Positions 6,059 to 13,040 of a stretch of 13,040 bases of DNA are shown one piece after another. The stretch is from Bacteroidales bacterium (GTDB lineage Bacteria; Bacteroidota; Bacteroidia; Bacteroidales; UBA7960): the NCBI GenBank assembly GCA_003560215.1, contig PWIY01000375.1, positions 1-13,040 on the forward strand, given 5' to 3'. Position numbers and translations under genes: made by a program. Numbering within the stretch: position 1 is the stretch's first letter; the number at the start of each line of letters is the position of its first letter. Below the pieces are notes generated by a model. That model ran no database searches, had not been told where the DNA came from, and saw only the letters and a list, made by a program, of their open reading frames with translations.

Positions 6059-7315
6059 TCATGAAGCTGCCCTGAGCTGGCTCAGACGGGTTGCATCGAG
6101 TCTTTTGCGGGTATAATCCAGTGTGAGACGGAATGTCTCCTTTTCTGCCGAATCACGGGTTGTTTTTGAGGGAATATCGTACATGGCATCCAGCATCACT
6201 ATCTCACAAATGGATCTGAGACCCCTTGCCCCCAGCTTAAACTCCACTGCTTTATCCACCAGGTAATCAAGTACCTCATCTTCTATGACCAACTCCACAT
6301 TGTCCATTTCAAACAACTTCTTGTATTGTTTGATGAGTGAGTTTCTTGGTTCTGACAGGATCTGCCGCAATGCATCACGGTCAAGGGGGTTGAAATGGGT
6401 CAACACGGGCATCCGGCCGACCAGCTCGGGAATAAGTCCGTAGCTCTTGAGATCCTGCGGGGCAATATACTGGAGCACATTGTCACGGTCTATACGGGCA
6501 CTGCGGCTTGAACCATACCCGATGGCATTGGCCTGCATTCGCGACATGATCTTTTTCTCAATTCCGTCAAAAGCGCCGCCACAGATAAACAAAATATTCT
6601 GGGTGTTCACCTGGATCATTTTCTGCTCCGGATGCTTCCTTCCTCCCTGGGGAGGCACATTTACCACCGCCCCTTCAAGGAGCTTCAGCAGCGCCTGCTG
6701 AACGCCCTCACCGGAAACATCACGTGTAATGGACGGATTGTCGCTTTTTCGTGCGATCTTATCCACCTCATCAATAAAAACAATGCCCCGCTCAGCGGCT
6801 GTTACATCATAATCAGCAACCTGAAGCAATCTTGCCAGGATACTTTCCACATCTTCTCCCACATAACCCGCCTCGGTCAGAACCGTGGCATCCGCAATGC
6901 AGAAAGGAACCTTCATTTTTTTTGCGATGGTTCTTGCCATGAGGGTTTTACCGGTTCCCGTTTCACCCACCAGCACAATGTTGGACTTTTCCAGCTCAAC
7001 ACCCTCATCATCCTCAGGTTTTGGTGCAGGATAATTGATCCGCTTATAGTGATTGTAAACGGCCACCGAAAGAACCTTTTTGGCTTCCTCCTGGCCAATC
7101 ACATAATGGTCGAGGTGCTTCTTAATCTCAGCCGGTTTGAACAACCTGAAAGAGGGAATTTTCTGCTTCTCCTTCTGGCTCTTCTCTTCTGCCACGATCG
7201 TATTGGCCTGCTCCACGCAACGCTCACAGATGTGTGCGTCAACCCCGGAGATCAGCATGTCAACGTCTTTACCTTCTCTGCCACAGAAAGAACATTTCCT
7301 GGTTTCTTTGGTCAT
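6059..7315 (-). CDS. clpX: ATP-dependent Clp protease ATP-binding subunit ClpX
   Basis: This AAA+ unfoldase forms hexamers that recognise tagged or damaged proteins and thread them into ClpP; it is cytoplasmic. The 418 aa length is normal. The N-terminal zinc-binding domain has Cys 8, 11, 30 and 33. The AAA+ module shows Walker A GETGTGKT (117-124), pore-1 loop GYVG (150-153), Walker B IVFIDEVDKI (178-187), the RKH loop (226-228) and sensor-2 GARGLR (362-367). The ClpP-docking IGF loop position reads IGYG (265-268), with Tyr in place of Phe. It is the last gene of tig-clpP-clpX, 34 bases after clpP, and is followed by a strong terminator. Confidence 0.98.
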   Translation of the reverse strand: MTKETRKCSFCGREGKDVDMLISGVDAHICERCVEQANTIVAEEKSQKEKQKIPSFRLFKPAEIKKHLDHYVIGQEEAKKVLSVAVYNHYKRINYPAPKPEDDEGVELEKSNIVLVGETGTGKTLMARTIAKKMKVPFCIADATVLTEAGYVGEDVESILARLLQVADYDVTAAERGIVFIDEVDKIARKSDNPSITRDVSGEGVQQALLKLLEGAVVNVPPQGGRKHPEQKMIQVNTQNILFICGGAFDGIEKKIMSRMQANAIGYGSSRSARIDRDNVLQYIAPQDLKSYGLIPELVGRMPVLTHFNPLDRDALRQILSEPRNSLIKQYKKLFEMDNVELVIEDEVLDYLVDKAVEFKLGARGLRSICEIVMLDAMYDIPSKTTRDSAEKETFRLTLDYTRKRLDATRLSQLRAAS

Positions 7316-7349
7316 TTCAATGCAATTTTTGACTGGTCAGACCCGGTGA

Positions 7350-8033
7350 TTAATCCGTGCGCTTGTTGGACACCAATACCTCATCGATCATTCCGTAATC
7401 TTTCGCTTCCTCCGAAGTCATCCAGAAATCCCTGTCTGAGTCTTCCCAGATCTTTTTGTACTCCTGTCCACTGTGAAGGGCAATGATCTCGTATAATTCT
7501 TTTTTGATCTTTTGAATTTCCCTGGCTGTGATTTCAATGTCAGAAGCCTGGCCTTCGGCACCGCCCATGGGCTGATGGATCAAAATACGGCTGTGCTTCA
7601 GAGCTGTCCGCTTTCCCTTTGTTCCGGCTGCAAGCAAAACCGCACCCATTGAAGCAGCCATGCCGGTACAGATGGTGGATACATCAGGGGCAATATACTG
7701 CATGGTGTCATAAATGCCCAGTCCGGCGTACACCGAACCACCCGGTGTGTTCAGATAGATCTGTACATCTTTCTTGGGATCAACGGATTCCAGATAAAGC
7801 AGCTGTGCCTGAATGATATTGGCCACATAATCATTGACAGGGACTCCCAGAAAGATGATCCTGTCCATCATCAGGCGGCTGAACACATCCATGGTGGCCA
7901 CATTCAGTTGCCTTTCCTCAATAATGGTCGGGCTGATATAGTTGCCATAGGCCGATGTGTAATTGTGCATCGTCTGGCTGCTGATTCCCCGGTGCCGGGT
8001 CGCATATTTCAAAAAATCATCCTGTTGACTCAT
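7350..8033 (-). CDS. clpP: ATP-dependent Clp protease proteolytic subunit ClpP
   Basis: This serine peptidase assembles as a double heptameric ring and degrades substrates fed by ClpX. It has 227 aa. The catalytic triad is readable as S128 in GMAASMGA, H153 in LIHQPMGG and D202 in DRDFWM; the 25- and 49-residue spacings equal those of E. coli ClpP. The region before the mature core (residues 1 to about 35) is longer than in E. coli and may be a processed propeptide, which is inference. The ATG at 8033 lies 3 bases after the tig stop codon, implying cotranscription and probably translational coupling. Confidence 0.98.
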   Translation of the reverse strand: MSQQDDFLKYATRHRGISSQTMHNYTSAYGNYISPTIIEERQLNVATMDVFSRLMMDRIIFLGVPVNDYVANIIQAQLLYLESVDPKKDVQIYLNTPGGSVYAGLGIYDTMQYIAPDVSTICTGMAASMGAVLLAAGTKGKRTALKHSRILIHQPMGGAEGQASDIEITAREIQKIKKELYEIIALHSGQEYKKIWEDSDRDFWMTSEEAKDYGMIDEVLVSNKRTD

Positions 8034-8036
8034 GGC

Positions 8037-9449
8037 TTATTGTTTTTCTGTTTCTGACTCTGAAGAATCCTGGCCCTTATCCTTCTTGTATTTCTCTGTC
8101 ACTAATTTAACAAAATCATCAAAGCCGGTTTCAGTTTCCTTCAATTTGAGCTTTTCTTTAAAAAGGGCCAGCAGTTTCTCATCAAAGAGCTGATCATACA
8201 CTTTCTTAACCTCATCTTTGTTGGCGGCAATCTGCTTTACATACTGATCAAGCATCTCCTGCTCAACATTTTCCTGGCCGTATTGTTTGAGCTGCGCACG
8301 GATAAATTTCTCAATTTGGGCATTCACTTCCTCCGGCTCCACCTTGATGTCATATTTTTTGAGCAGGTGATTCTCAAGAAGCTGCCACCTGAAGGTGTCG
8401 GCAAACTGGTCAAATTCATTGTGCACCTTCTCTTCGGTGATCTCCTCATTGTCTTTGTTGGTGTCAAGCAGCCATTTCTTCAGGAAGGATTCGGGCAATG
8501 GCAGTTCTGTTTCCCTGACCAGCTTTTCCATCACCAGGTTTTTGAAATGCTTGTCGGCATCTGCCTGGTATTGCTGACTGATCTGGCCCGCCAGGTGCTC
8601 ACGGAATGCCTCTTCAGTTTTGATATCCTCTTCCGGTGCTACTTTTTTGAAAAGATCTTCATTGAGTTCTGCGGGCTCCACACGACTGATGCTTTCAACC
8701 ACAAAACGGAACAGGGGGCTGTACTGATCCAGTTCTTCCTTCTTCACGCCCACCATTGCTGCCGCTTCTGTTTCAGACTCAACCGCCTTCACGATATCCA
8801 TTTCCACGGAAGCACCCGGCTTGGCCCCGATCAGCTGCTTCTTCAGGTCTTCATCTTTCAGGTACTGGATATACACATTTGCCTTATGGGTATGGCCTTC
8901 ATCTTTGGGCTGACCCGCCGACTCCATTTCGGTGAATTCACCAAAAAGTACATCCTCAGCCTCAGCAGTTCCGGGATTGGTCATCTTGCCATACCGCTTG
9001 CGGATATCTTTCAGGTAATTGTCCAAAATGTCGTCTTCAACCTTGATTTTGTGGTATTCAACCTCTGTCTCCTCTGACAATTCCAGGTCAATTTCAGGAG
9101 CCAGTCCCAGTTCGTAACAGAATTCAAATTCAGTCTGGGTTTCCCAGTCAATGGCATTGGCCTTTTCATTGTCCGGAATCGGGTTCCCTAGTACATTCAA
9201 CTCATTCTCCTTGATGTAATTGTAAACGGCATCAGCAAGGATCTTATTGACTTCCTCGGCAAGCACACTCTTTCCATACATTTTTTTCACAATTCCCATG
9301 GGCACTTTACCGGGTCTGAATCCGGGCATCTGGGCTTTCTTCTGCAGGTTACGCAACTCTTTATCAACCTGGTCGCGATAATCTTCCTCTTTAAGTGTTA
9401 CTTTCAGCACTGCTTCCAGGGGGGCGGTGTTCTCCTGTACAATATTCAT
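8037..9449 (-). CDS. tig: Trigger factor (ribosome-associated chaperone)
   Basis: This protein binds at the ribosomal exit tunnel and shields nascent chains. It has 470 aa. The N-terminal ribosome-binding domain carries the signature GFRPGKVP (43-50). A middle domain at the PPIase position (about 145-240) lacks the usual FKBP active-site pattern, and the long helical C-terminal chaperone arms follow. A TTG at 9458 would add three residues, but the ATG at 9449 gives the typical start MNIVQENTAPLEAV. It is the first gene of tig-clpP-clpX. A candidate promoter lies within the T-tract of the preceding tRNA terminator. The last residues (about 450-470) are a charged, low-complexity tail rich in Lys, Glu and Ser. 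Confidence 0.95.
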   Translation of the reverse strand: MNIVQENTAPLEAVLKVTLKEEDYRDQVDKELRNLQKKAQMPGFRPGKVPMGIVKKMYGKSVLAEEVNKILADAVYNYIKENELNVLGNPIPDNEKANAIDWETQTEFEFCYELGLAPEIDLELSEETEVEYHKIKVEDDILDNYLKDIRKRYGKMTNPGTAEAEDVLFGEFTEMESAGQPKDEGHTHKANVYIQYLKDEDLKKQLIGAKPGASVEMDIVKAVESETEAAAMVGVKKEELDQYSPLFRFVVESISRVEPAELNEDLFKKVAPEEDIKTEEAFREHLAGQISQQYQADADKHFKNLVMEKLVRETELPLPESFLKKWLLDTNKDNEEITEEKVHNEFDQFADTFRWQLLENHLLKKYDIKVEPEEVNAQIEKFIRAQLKQYGQENVEQEMLDQYVKQIAANKDEVKKVYDQLFDEKLLALFKEKLKLKETETGFDDFVKLVTEKYKKDKGQDSSESETEKQ

Positions 9450-9467
9450 ATCGATCAATCAGTTTTT

Positions 9468-9493
9468 GAAGCATCAGGCTGGCTGTCTGCTTC
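9468..9493 (-). other. Inverted repeat in the tig leader
   Basis: GAAGCA (9468-9473) and TGCTTC (9488-9493) form a 6-bp stem with a 14-base loop, 18 bases upstream of the tig ATG. If transcription starts near 9495, this hairpin would occupy the 5' end of the tig mRNA. There is no T-tract on the minus side, so it is not an obvious terminator. Confidence 0.4.
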
Positions 9494-9501
9494 AGCTTTT
9501 T

Positions 9502-9509
9502 CAAAAATA
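9502..9509 (-). promoter_or_regulatory. Candidate -7 promoter element for tig-clpP-clpX
   Basis: The minus strand reads TATTTTTG, an exact match to TAnnTTTG, 52 bases upstream of the tig ATG. The same bases form the T-tract of the tRNA terminator, so the match could be fortuitous. Confidence 0.4.
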
Positions 9510-9554
9510 AAAACAACCCCGCCAGACCAGGAACAGCATGTCTATTACGGGGTT
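9502..9554 (-). terminator. Intrinsic terminator after tRNA-Leu
   Basis: On the minus strand AACCCCG (9554-9548) pairs perfectly with CGGGGTT (9521-9515). An inner AGAC/GTCT helix shortens the loop, and the run GTTTTTATTTTTG follows. It starts 16 bases after the tRNA 3' end and should stop the tRNA transcript before tig. Confidence 0.75.
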
Positions 9555-9570
9555 CAACAATCCTGATAAT

Positions 9571-9655
9571 TGGTGCGGATGGAGGGACTCGAACCCCCAC
9601 GCCTCTCGGCACCAGATCCTAAGTCTGGCGCGGCTACCAATTACGCCACATCCGC
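9571..9655 (-). tRNA. tRNA-Leu, anticodon UAG, CCA encoded
   Basis: On the minus strand the acceptor stem is GCGGATG (9655-9649) with CATCCGC (9581-9575), followed by discriminator A and an encoded CCA (9573-9571). The D arm has the tRNA-Leu form (GGCGTAATTGGTAGCCGC). The anticodon stem CCAGA/TCTGG holds the 7-base loop CTTAGGA, giving anticodon TAG at 9621-9619, which reads leucine CUA and probably other CUN codons. The variable arm (GCC-GAGA-GGC core) is of the long class II type, and the T loop is TTCGAGT. Total length with CCA is 85 nt. Confidence 0.97.
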
Positions 9656-9673
9656 GTTCCTGAAATGGGAGTG

Positions 9674-9681
9674 CAAATATA
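9674..9681 (-). promoter_or_regulatory. Candidate -7 promoter element for tRNA-Leu
   Basis: The minus strand reads TATATTTG followed by CA, a very typical Bacteroidota -7 box, 18 bases upstream of the mature tRNA 5' end. No clear -33 TTTG is at the standard spacing. Confidence 0.6.
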
Positions 9682-9720
9682 CGACTTTTTATGCACCTGA
9701 CATGCATGAGGGCCAAAAAC

Positions 9721-11889
9721 TTAGGCGCTGACGGGGGCAGAAGTGGTTTTTTTGGGGATGGAAAAGGTAAACACTGAGCCCTTACCCTTACGGCTGGAGA
9801 GCCGGATCGTTCCGCCCTGTTTCTCCACGAACTCTTTACAAAGCAGCAGGCCAAGTCCGCTTCCCTTCTCATCGTGTGTACCATGGGTAGTGTATACGGA
9901 ATCCACACGGAAAAGCTTTTTCTGATCTTCCCCGGAGATCCCGGTTCCGTCATCTGCCACCGAGATCTCAACCATCCCGTTTTGTTCATCCGACAAAAGT
10001 TCCACGCTCCCGCCTGAATCGGTATACTTAATGGCATTGGACAACAGATTGCGGATAATGGTGTTGGTCATGTTCACATCCCCCCACACCACAAGCTGCT
10101 CATTCACCCTGTCATTGATCTCAATGCCTTTTTCCCTGGCATTGGCAGAGAACAGGTTGATGTTGTCACGGATTATATCCTTCAGTTCAAAAAACTCAGG
10201 ATTAAATGTGATCTTTCCGGTTTGGGAGCGCGACCACTGCAGCAGGTTTTCCAGCAGGTTGCTGATCTTCACCACAGATTTGTCAAGTTCCAGGGCCAAC
10301 TCCTGGAGTTCATCCTTGTCCAGATCCTGAATGTCCCTTTTCAATATCCGGGAAAAACTCACAATGGACGCAAAAGGATTGCGCAGATCATGGGAAATAA
10401 TGGAGAAAAACTTGTCTTTGGTTTTGTTGGTTTCAATCAGATGCTTTTCTGATTCCTGCAGCTTTCGGTTCAGCTCCTCCACCTTCTGCTTTTGCTCCAG
10501 GAGCCTTGCATTCAGTTCTTTCAGCTGGGTATTGTTCCGGCTGATCTCCGCTTTTTGCGCCTCAAGCATTTTATTGGCCCGGGTGGTCATACGGAAACGG
10601 CTGTAAACCAACAGCATCAGAATCAAAATCAGGCCCAAAAAAAGCAGCAGAAAGTTCCTGAACTGACGCTGTTTTTCCAGATTCAGGGCACTGATCTCAT
10701 TGGTTTTTCGCAACAGCTCGATCTCATTTTCCTTTCGCTCCCGGTCATACATCATCTGCATTTCAATGACCCGGCGCTGGGTTTCCTGGTCATAAATACT
10801 ATCCTGCAAAGCCAGATGCTCTTGCTGATACCGGTAGGCCGACTGGTAATTGCCAAGGCTCGCCATGACACTGCCAAGCCTGGCATAATTATCAGACATC
10901 AGGGCGGGAAGATCCAGTTCGCGTGCCAGCTTAAGGCTTTCCCGGAAATAGTCTCTGGCCGTGTACAGCCTCCCTATTGAAACGTAAACCTCACCCAGGT
11001 GATGATACACCCTGGCTACTCCGCGCTGGTCATCCACTTCACTGTACAGATCCCTTGAACGGGTGAGGTTATCGATGGCTTCGGTATATGATTCCTTCTG
11101 ATGATACAGGAGGCCGATATTTCGCAGCGTCGCCGCCATTTCACGGGTATCCTTATACCTTTCACGAATTTCGAGTGATTCCATGTAATACTCCAGGGCC
11201 CTGGTATAGTGACCCCGCTGCTGGCTGACATGTCCGAGGTTATTCAGGGAAAAAGCTTTCCCCTGTTCATCACCAAACTCCTCCTTGATAGCCATGGAAC
11301 GCATGTGATACTCTTCAGCCAGCTCATAATTGCCCTGGCGATGGTAGGCAGTACCGATATTGTTCAGTACAGATGCTGTCCGGGCAATGGAATCCATATC
11401 CTCGTAATACCTCAGTGCCATGAAATAATGTTCCAGGGCATTGTCATAGTACCCCTGTCCGGAGAACACAATGCCCATGCTTGCCAGGGTCCTTGCATAC
11501 CCGAAGTGATCCCTCTCCCGTTCCTGAATCTGCCTGGCTTCCAGAAAGAAATCATAAGCCATACTGAAATTCCCCATGCGCCAGTATATGAGACCAATGT
11601 CAGTCAGTGCCCGGCCAACTACAAGGGGATACTCCTTTTCCTCAGCCAGGGCAAGTCCCTCGCGCGCATATTCCAGGGCACTTGCAGGATTGGACGAACG
11701 GATAGACCATGCCAGCTCCAGCAGCGCATTCATTCGCAGGGAGTCGCCGAGTTCCGGCTGAGCAACCAGATCCCGAAGGCTGTCAACCTGGTCTTCGCGC
11801 TCATCGTTTAAACCCGCATCAACAGATGCAGACAGATATCCGCCTGAAAAGACAGCCACCAAAATAAAAAACAAAACAACCCTAATCAT
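9721..11889 (-). CDS. TPR-domain sensor histidine kinase
   Basis: This is a 722 aa membrane sensor kinase. A signal peptide or N-terminal anchor (1-22) is followed by a predicted periplasmic TPR superhelix (about 50-370; repeat cores such as ALTDIGLIYWRMGNFSMAY at 94-112 and SLNNLGHVSQQRGHYTRAL at 214-232). A charged helix (370-408), one transmembrane segment (410-432) and a coiled coil (435-490) follow. The HisKA domain has phosphoacceptor H500 in FFSIISHDLRNPFAS. The ATPase domain has an N-box at 608-623 (N614, N618), G1 DDGTGI (646-651) and G2 GSGLGL (676-681). All catalytic motifs are intact. There is no receiver domain and no adjacent response regulator, so the partner is unknown. It is divergent from nrfH across an AT-rich gap; a link to nitrite respiration is possible but unproven. 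Confidence 0.95.
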   Translation of the reverse strand: MIRVVLFFILVAVFSGGYLSASVDAGLNDEREDQVDSLRDLVAQPELGDSLRMNALLELAWSIRSSNPASALEYAREGLALAEEKEYPLVVGRALTDIGLIYWRMGNFSMAYDFFLEARQIQERERDHFGYARTLASMGIVFSGQGYYDNALEHYFMALRYYEDMDSIARTASVLNNIGTAYHRQGNYELAEEYHMRSMAIKEEFGDEQGKAFSLNNLGHVSQQRGHYTRALEYYMESLEIRERYKDTREMAATLRNIGLLYHQKESYTEAIDNLTRSRDLYSEVDDQRGVARVYHHLGEVYVSIGRLYTARDYFRESLKLARELDLPALMSDNYARLGSVMASLGNYQSAYRYQQEHLALQDSIYDQETQRRVIEMQMMYDRERKENEIELLRKTNEISALNLEKQRQFRNFLLLFLGLILILMLLVYSRFRMTTRANKMLEAQKAEISRNNTQLKELNARLLEQKQKVEELNRKLQESEKHLIETNKTKDKFFSIISHDLRNPFASIVSFSRILKRDIQDLDKDELQELALELDKSVVKISNLLENLLQWSRSQTGKITFNPEFFELKDIIRDNINLFSANAREKGIEINDRVNEQLVVWGDVNMTNTIIRNLLSNAIKYTDSGGSVELLSDEQNGMVEISVADDGTGISGEDQKKLFRVDSVYTTHGTHDEKGSGLGLLLCKEFVEKQGGTIRLSSRKGKGSVFTFSIPKKTTSAPVSA

Positions 11890-11967
11890 CAGTGTATTAT
11901 GAAAGAAATCCGGGTTAACACATTCAAATCATCCCCATAAAATACCTCAAGCAACCGAATTATTATA

Positions 11968-11975
11968 CAAAAATA
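11968..11975 (-). promoter_or_regulatory. Candidate -7 promoter element for the sensor kinase
   Basis: The minus strand reads TATTTTTG, matching TAnnTTTG, 78 bases upstream of the kinase ATG. The AT tract at 12001-12055 would lie about 40-95 bases upstream of the predicted start of transcription, where an UP-like element could act. Confidence 0.4.
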
Positions 11976-12220
11976 GGTTTTTTCAGGGACAAATGACAGG
12001 TAAAACAAAATAAAATATGAATTATTATAAATATATGTTAAATAAATATTAATTTGCTCCGGCAGTATGGCTTTTTCAAAACGGATCATTGGGGGCAGCC
12101 ATTGTCTGTTTTACTTAGAACCCAAAAAAAACCTTCAGGAATTTCCGGCACGAGGCTTATTGGCTCCTTTTATTCAGTTTAAATAACAATTTCAGGGGTT
12201 CACAGGTAATTTTCATGGAT

Positions 12221-12255
12221 TTTGTTTATTATTTTGTACATTTCAGTACTTTTTG
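12221..12255 (+). promoter_or_regulatory. Weak candidate promoter for nrfHA
   Basis: TTTG at 12221-12224 and TACTTTTTG at 12247-12255 resemble the -33 and -7 boxes with 22 bases between them. The -7 box has one extra base compared with TAnnTTTG. It would start transcription about 20 bases before the ATG at 12283. Confidence 0.25.
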
Positions 12256-12282
12256 TCCTTTAATCGGCAAATTCAGCACACG

Positions 12283-12912
12283 ATGAACCGGATCAAACGA
12301 CTTTACCATTTTCTGCTTCCCCCGCCCCAAAGGAGAAGAACTGTTGTCATTCTGGCCGGAATATTTACCGGGATACTGATTTTGGTTGTGCATGCATCCA
12401 ACGCCTTTTCATACCTTTCAGATGAACCGGAAACCTGCATCAACTGTCATGTGATGTACCCGTATTTCGCATCCTGGGACAAGGGCAGCCATGGGCGTGA
12501 AGCCACCTGTGCGGAATGCCATGTGCCGCAGGATAACATTTTCAGACAATATTTTGTAAAGGGAACGGACGGGCTGAAACATGCCACTTATTTTACCTTC
12601 AGGTGGGAACCCCAGGTGATACAGATAAAACGAAGAGGTACTTCAGTTGTACAGGAAAACTGCATCAGTTGCCACATTGACCTGGTTGACATGGTTCAGC
12701 TGGTAGAAGTAACAGGAGACAGTGCAGAAAAAGGCGAAGGCAAGTTATGCTGGGATTGCCACCGCGAAGTACCCCATAGCAGTGTAAGGAGTTTGTCAGC
12801 AGCCCCCCATGCCCTGGTCGAAAGGCTTCCGTCAACAATCCCGGCATGGCTGCAGAGAATGGCAGGAAAAGAAGACACACGCCGCAAAAGAGTTGTGGAG
12901 TATCCAAAATAA
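12283..12912 (+). CDS. nrfH: Cytochrome c nitrite reductase small subunit, tetraheme quinol dehydrogenase
   Basis: NrfH takes electrons from menaquinol and passes them to NrfA for six-electron reduction of nitrite to ammonium. It is anchored in the inner membrane with its hemes outside. The protein has 209 aa with one N-terminal helix (about 19-39) and four CxxCH motifs at 52-56, 76-80, 127-131 and 156-160. Heme 1 reads CINCHVM with M58, the family's unusual methionine ligand. SHGREATCAECHVPQDN and EPQVI...VVQENCISCH are strongly NrfH-like, which separates it from NapC. A TTG at 12253 would add 10 residues, but the ATG at 12283 gives the usual short basic N-terminus. nrfA follows after 15 bases. 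Confidence 0.95.
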   Translation: MNRIKRLYHFLLPPPQRRRTVVILAGIFTGILILVVHASNAFSYLSDEPETCINCHVMYPYFASWDKGSHGREATCAECHVPQDNIFRQYFVKGTDGLKHATYFTFRWEPQVIQIKRRGTSVVQENCISCHIDLVDMVQLVEVTGDSAEKGEGKLCWDCHREVPHSSVRSLSAAPHALVERLPSTIPAWLQRMAGKEDTRRKRVVEYPK

Positions 12913-12927
12913 TTAACCGTCAGACAC

Positions 12928-13040
12928 ATGAAGAGCATTAGAGAAATTTCCAAAGAAAAACCCTGGGTCAACTGGGTACTTTTTTTCGCCACCGTGGTGA
13001 TCGTTTTTATCATCGGGCTGTTTGCTGCTTCGATCGTTGA
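12928..13040 (+). CDS. nrfA: Probable nrfA, ammonia-forming cytochrome c nitrite reductase, N-terminus only
   Basis: An ATG at 12928 opens a frame that continues past the right edge (37 full codons). It encodes a short basic start (MKSIREISKEKPWVNW), a hydrophobic signal or anchor helix (about 16-35) and then AASIVE. No heme motif is inside the window. The identification rests on position, 15 bases after nrfH in the usual nrfHA order, and on the resemblance of the N-terminus to Bacteroidota NrfA. NrfA would be the periplasmic pentaheme catalytic subunit. Confidence 0.8.
   Translation, partial: MKSIREISKEKPWVNWVLFFATVVIVFIIGLFAASIV

Larger units (their letters stand above)
11890..12282. other. 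Divergent intergenic region between the sensor kinase and nrfH
   Basis: About 390 bases without a convincing gene. It is AT-rich, with an extreme stretch at 12001-12055 that holds only three G or C bases. It must carry the promoters of both divergent genes. I found a good -7 match for the kinase, a weak one for nrfH, and no clear FNR/CRP-type TTGAT-N4-ATCAA palindrome. A 66-codon minus-strand frame (12089-11889) has no recognisable protein features and looks like AT-rich noise. Confidence 0.7.

Noticed and set aside
6632..7486. 284-codon plus-strand frame opposite clpX and clpP
   Set aside because: It is antisense to two certain genes and has no recognisable domain; it is a shadow of their codon pattern.
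8283..9077. 264-codon plus-strand frame opposite tig
   Set aside because: It is rich in Phe, Leu and His, as expected from the complement of Glu/Lys-rich coding sequence, and lies wholly inside a certain gene.
9571..9655. tRNA-Leu as an integration site for a mobile element
   Set aside because: No integrase, no duplicated tRNA 3' end and no foreign genes are seen on either side; both flanks are housekeeping genes.
11889..12089. 66-codon minus-strand frame just upstream of the sensor kinase, with overlapping TGATG
   Set aside because: The overlap looks like coupling, but the sequence is AT-rich noise (many Ile, Tyr, Phe), includes the predicted kinase promoter and shows no conserved feature.
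12253..12282. TTG start adding 10 residues to NrfH
   Set aside because: The ATG at 12283 gives the typical NrfH N-terminus, and the TTG lies in the likely promoter region.

Overview
The window looks like ordinary chromosome from a Bacteroidota bacterium of mid GC content. Three things point there. Several start sites are preceded by the Bacteroidota -7 promoter motif TAnnTTTG, and classical Shine-Dalgarno sequences are largely missing. One gene encodes a DUF4294 protein, a family largely confined to this phylum. The sensor kinase has the TPR-plus-histidine-kinase layout common there. The nrfHA start at the right end suggests an organism able to reduce nitrite to ammonium, so probably anaerobic or facultative.

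Layout, left to right. A thioredoxin-fold exported protein (minus strand, cut by the left edge) diverges from an OppC/DppC-type ABC permease. That permease converges on pcm (protein-L-isoaspartate methyltransferase). pcm diverges from a Gfo/Idh/MocA oxidoreductase resembling UDP-GlcNAc 3-dehydrogenase, which ends in a clear intrinsic terminator. Next comes a polyprenyl-phosphate sugar-1-phosphate transferase that would start surface-glycan assembly. It converges on the DUF4294 gene. The middle of the window is the proteostasis operon tig-clpP-clpX (minus strand), closed by a strong hairpin terminator. Upstream of tig lies tRNA-Leu(UAG) with its own promoter and terminator. Then comes a large TPR sensor histidine kinase (minus strand), a roughly 390-base AT-rich regulatory gap, and divergently nrfH followed by the first 37 codons of a probable nrfA.

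Functionally, tig, clpP and clpX form one module: nascent-chain folding plus ATP-dependent proteolysis. nrfH and nrfA form a second: quinol-to-nitrite electron transfer at the membrane. The oxidoreductase and the sugar transferase may both serve envelope glycan or lipid A biosynthesis, but a terminator separates them. The other genes are single transcription units.

I found no CRISPR array, transposase, integrase, phage gene or toxin-antitoxin pair, and nothing that amounts to a new defence or mobile system. The points most worth a second look are a 17-base tandem duplication in the 3' part of the thioredoxin-like gene, two terminators fused to or abutting the next gene's start signals, an orphan periplasmic-TPR kinase divergent from nrfHA, and a GnnA-like gene without its aminotransferase partner.
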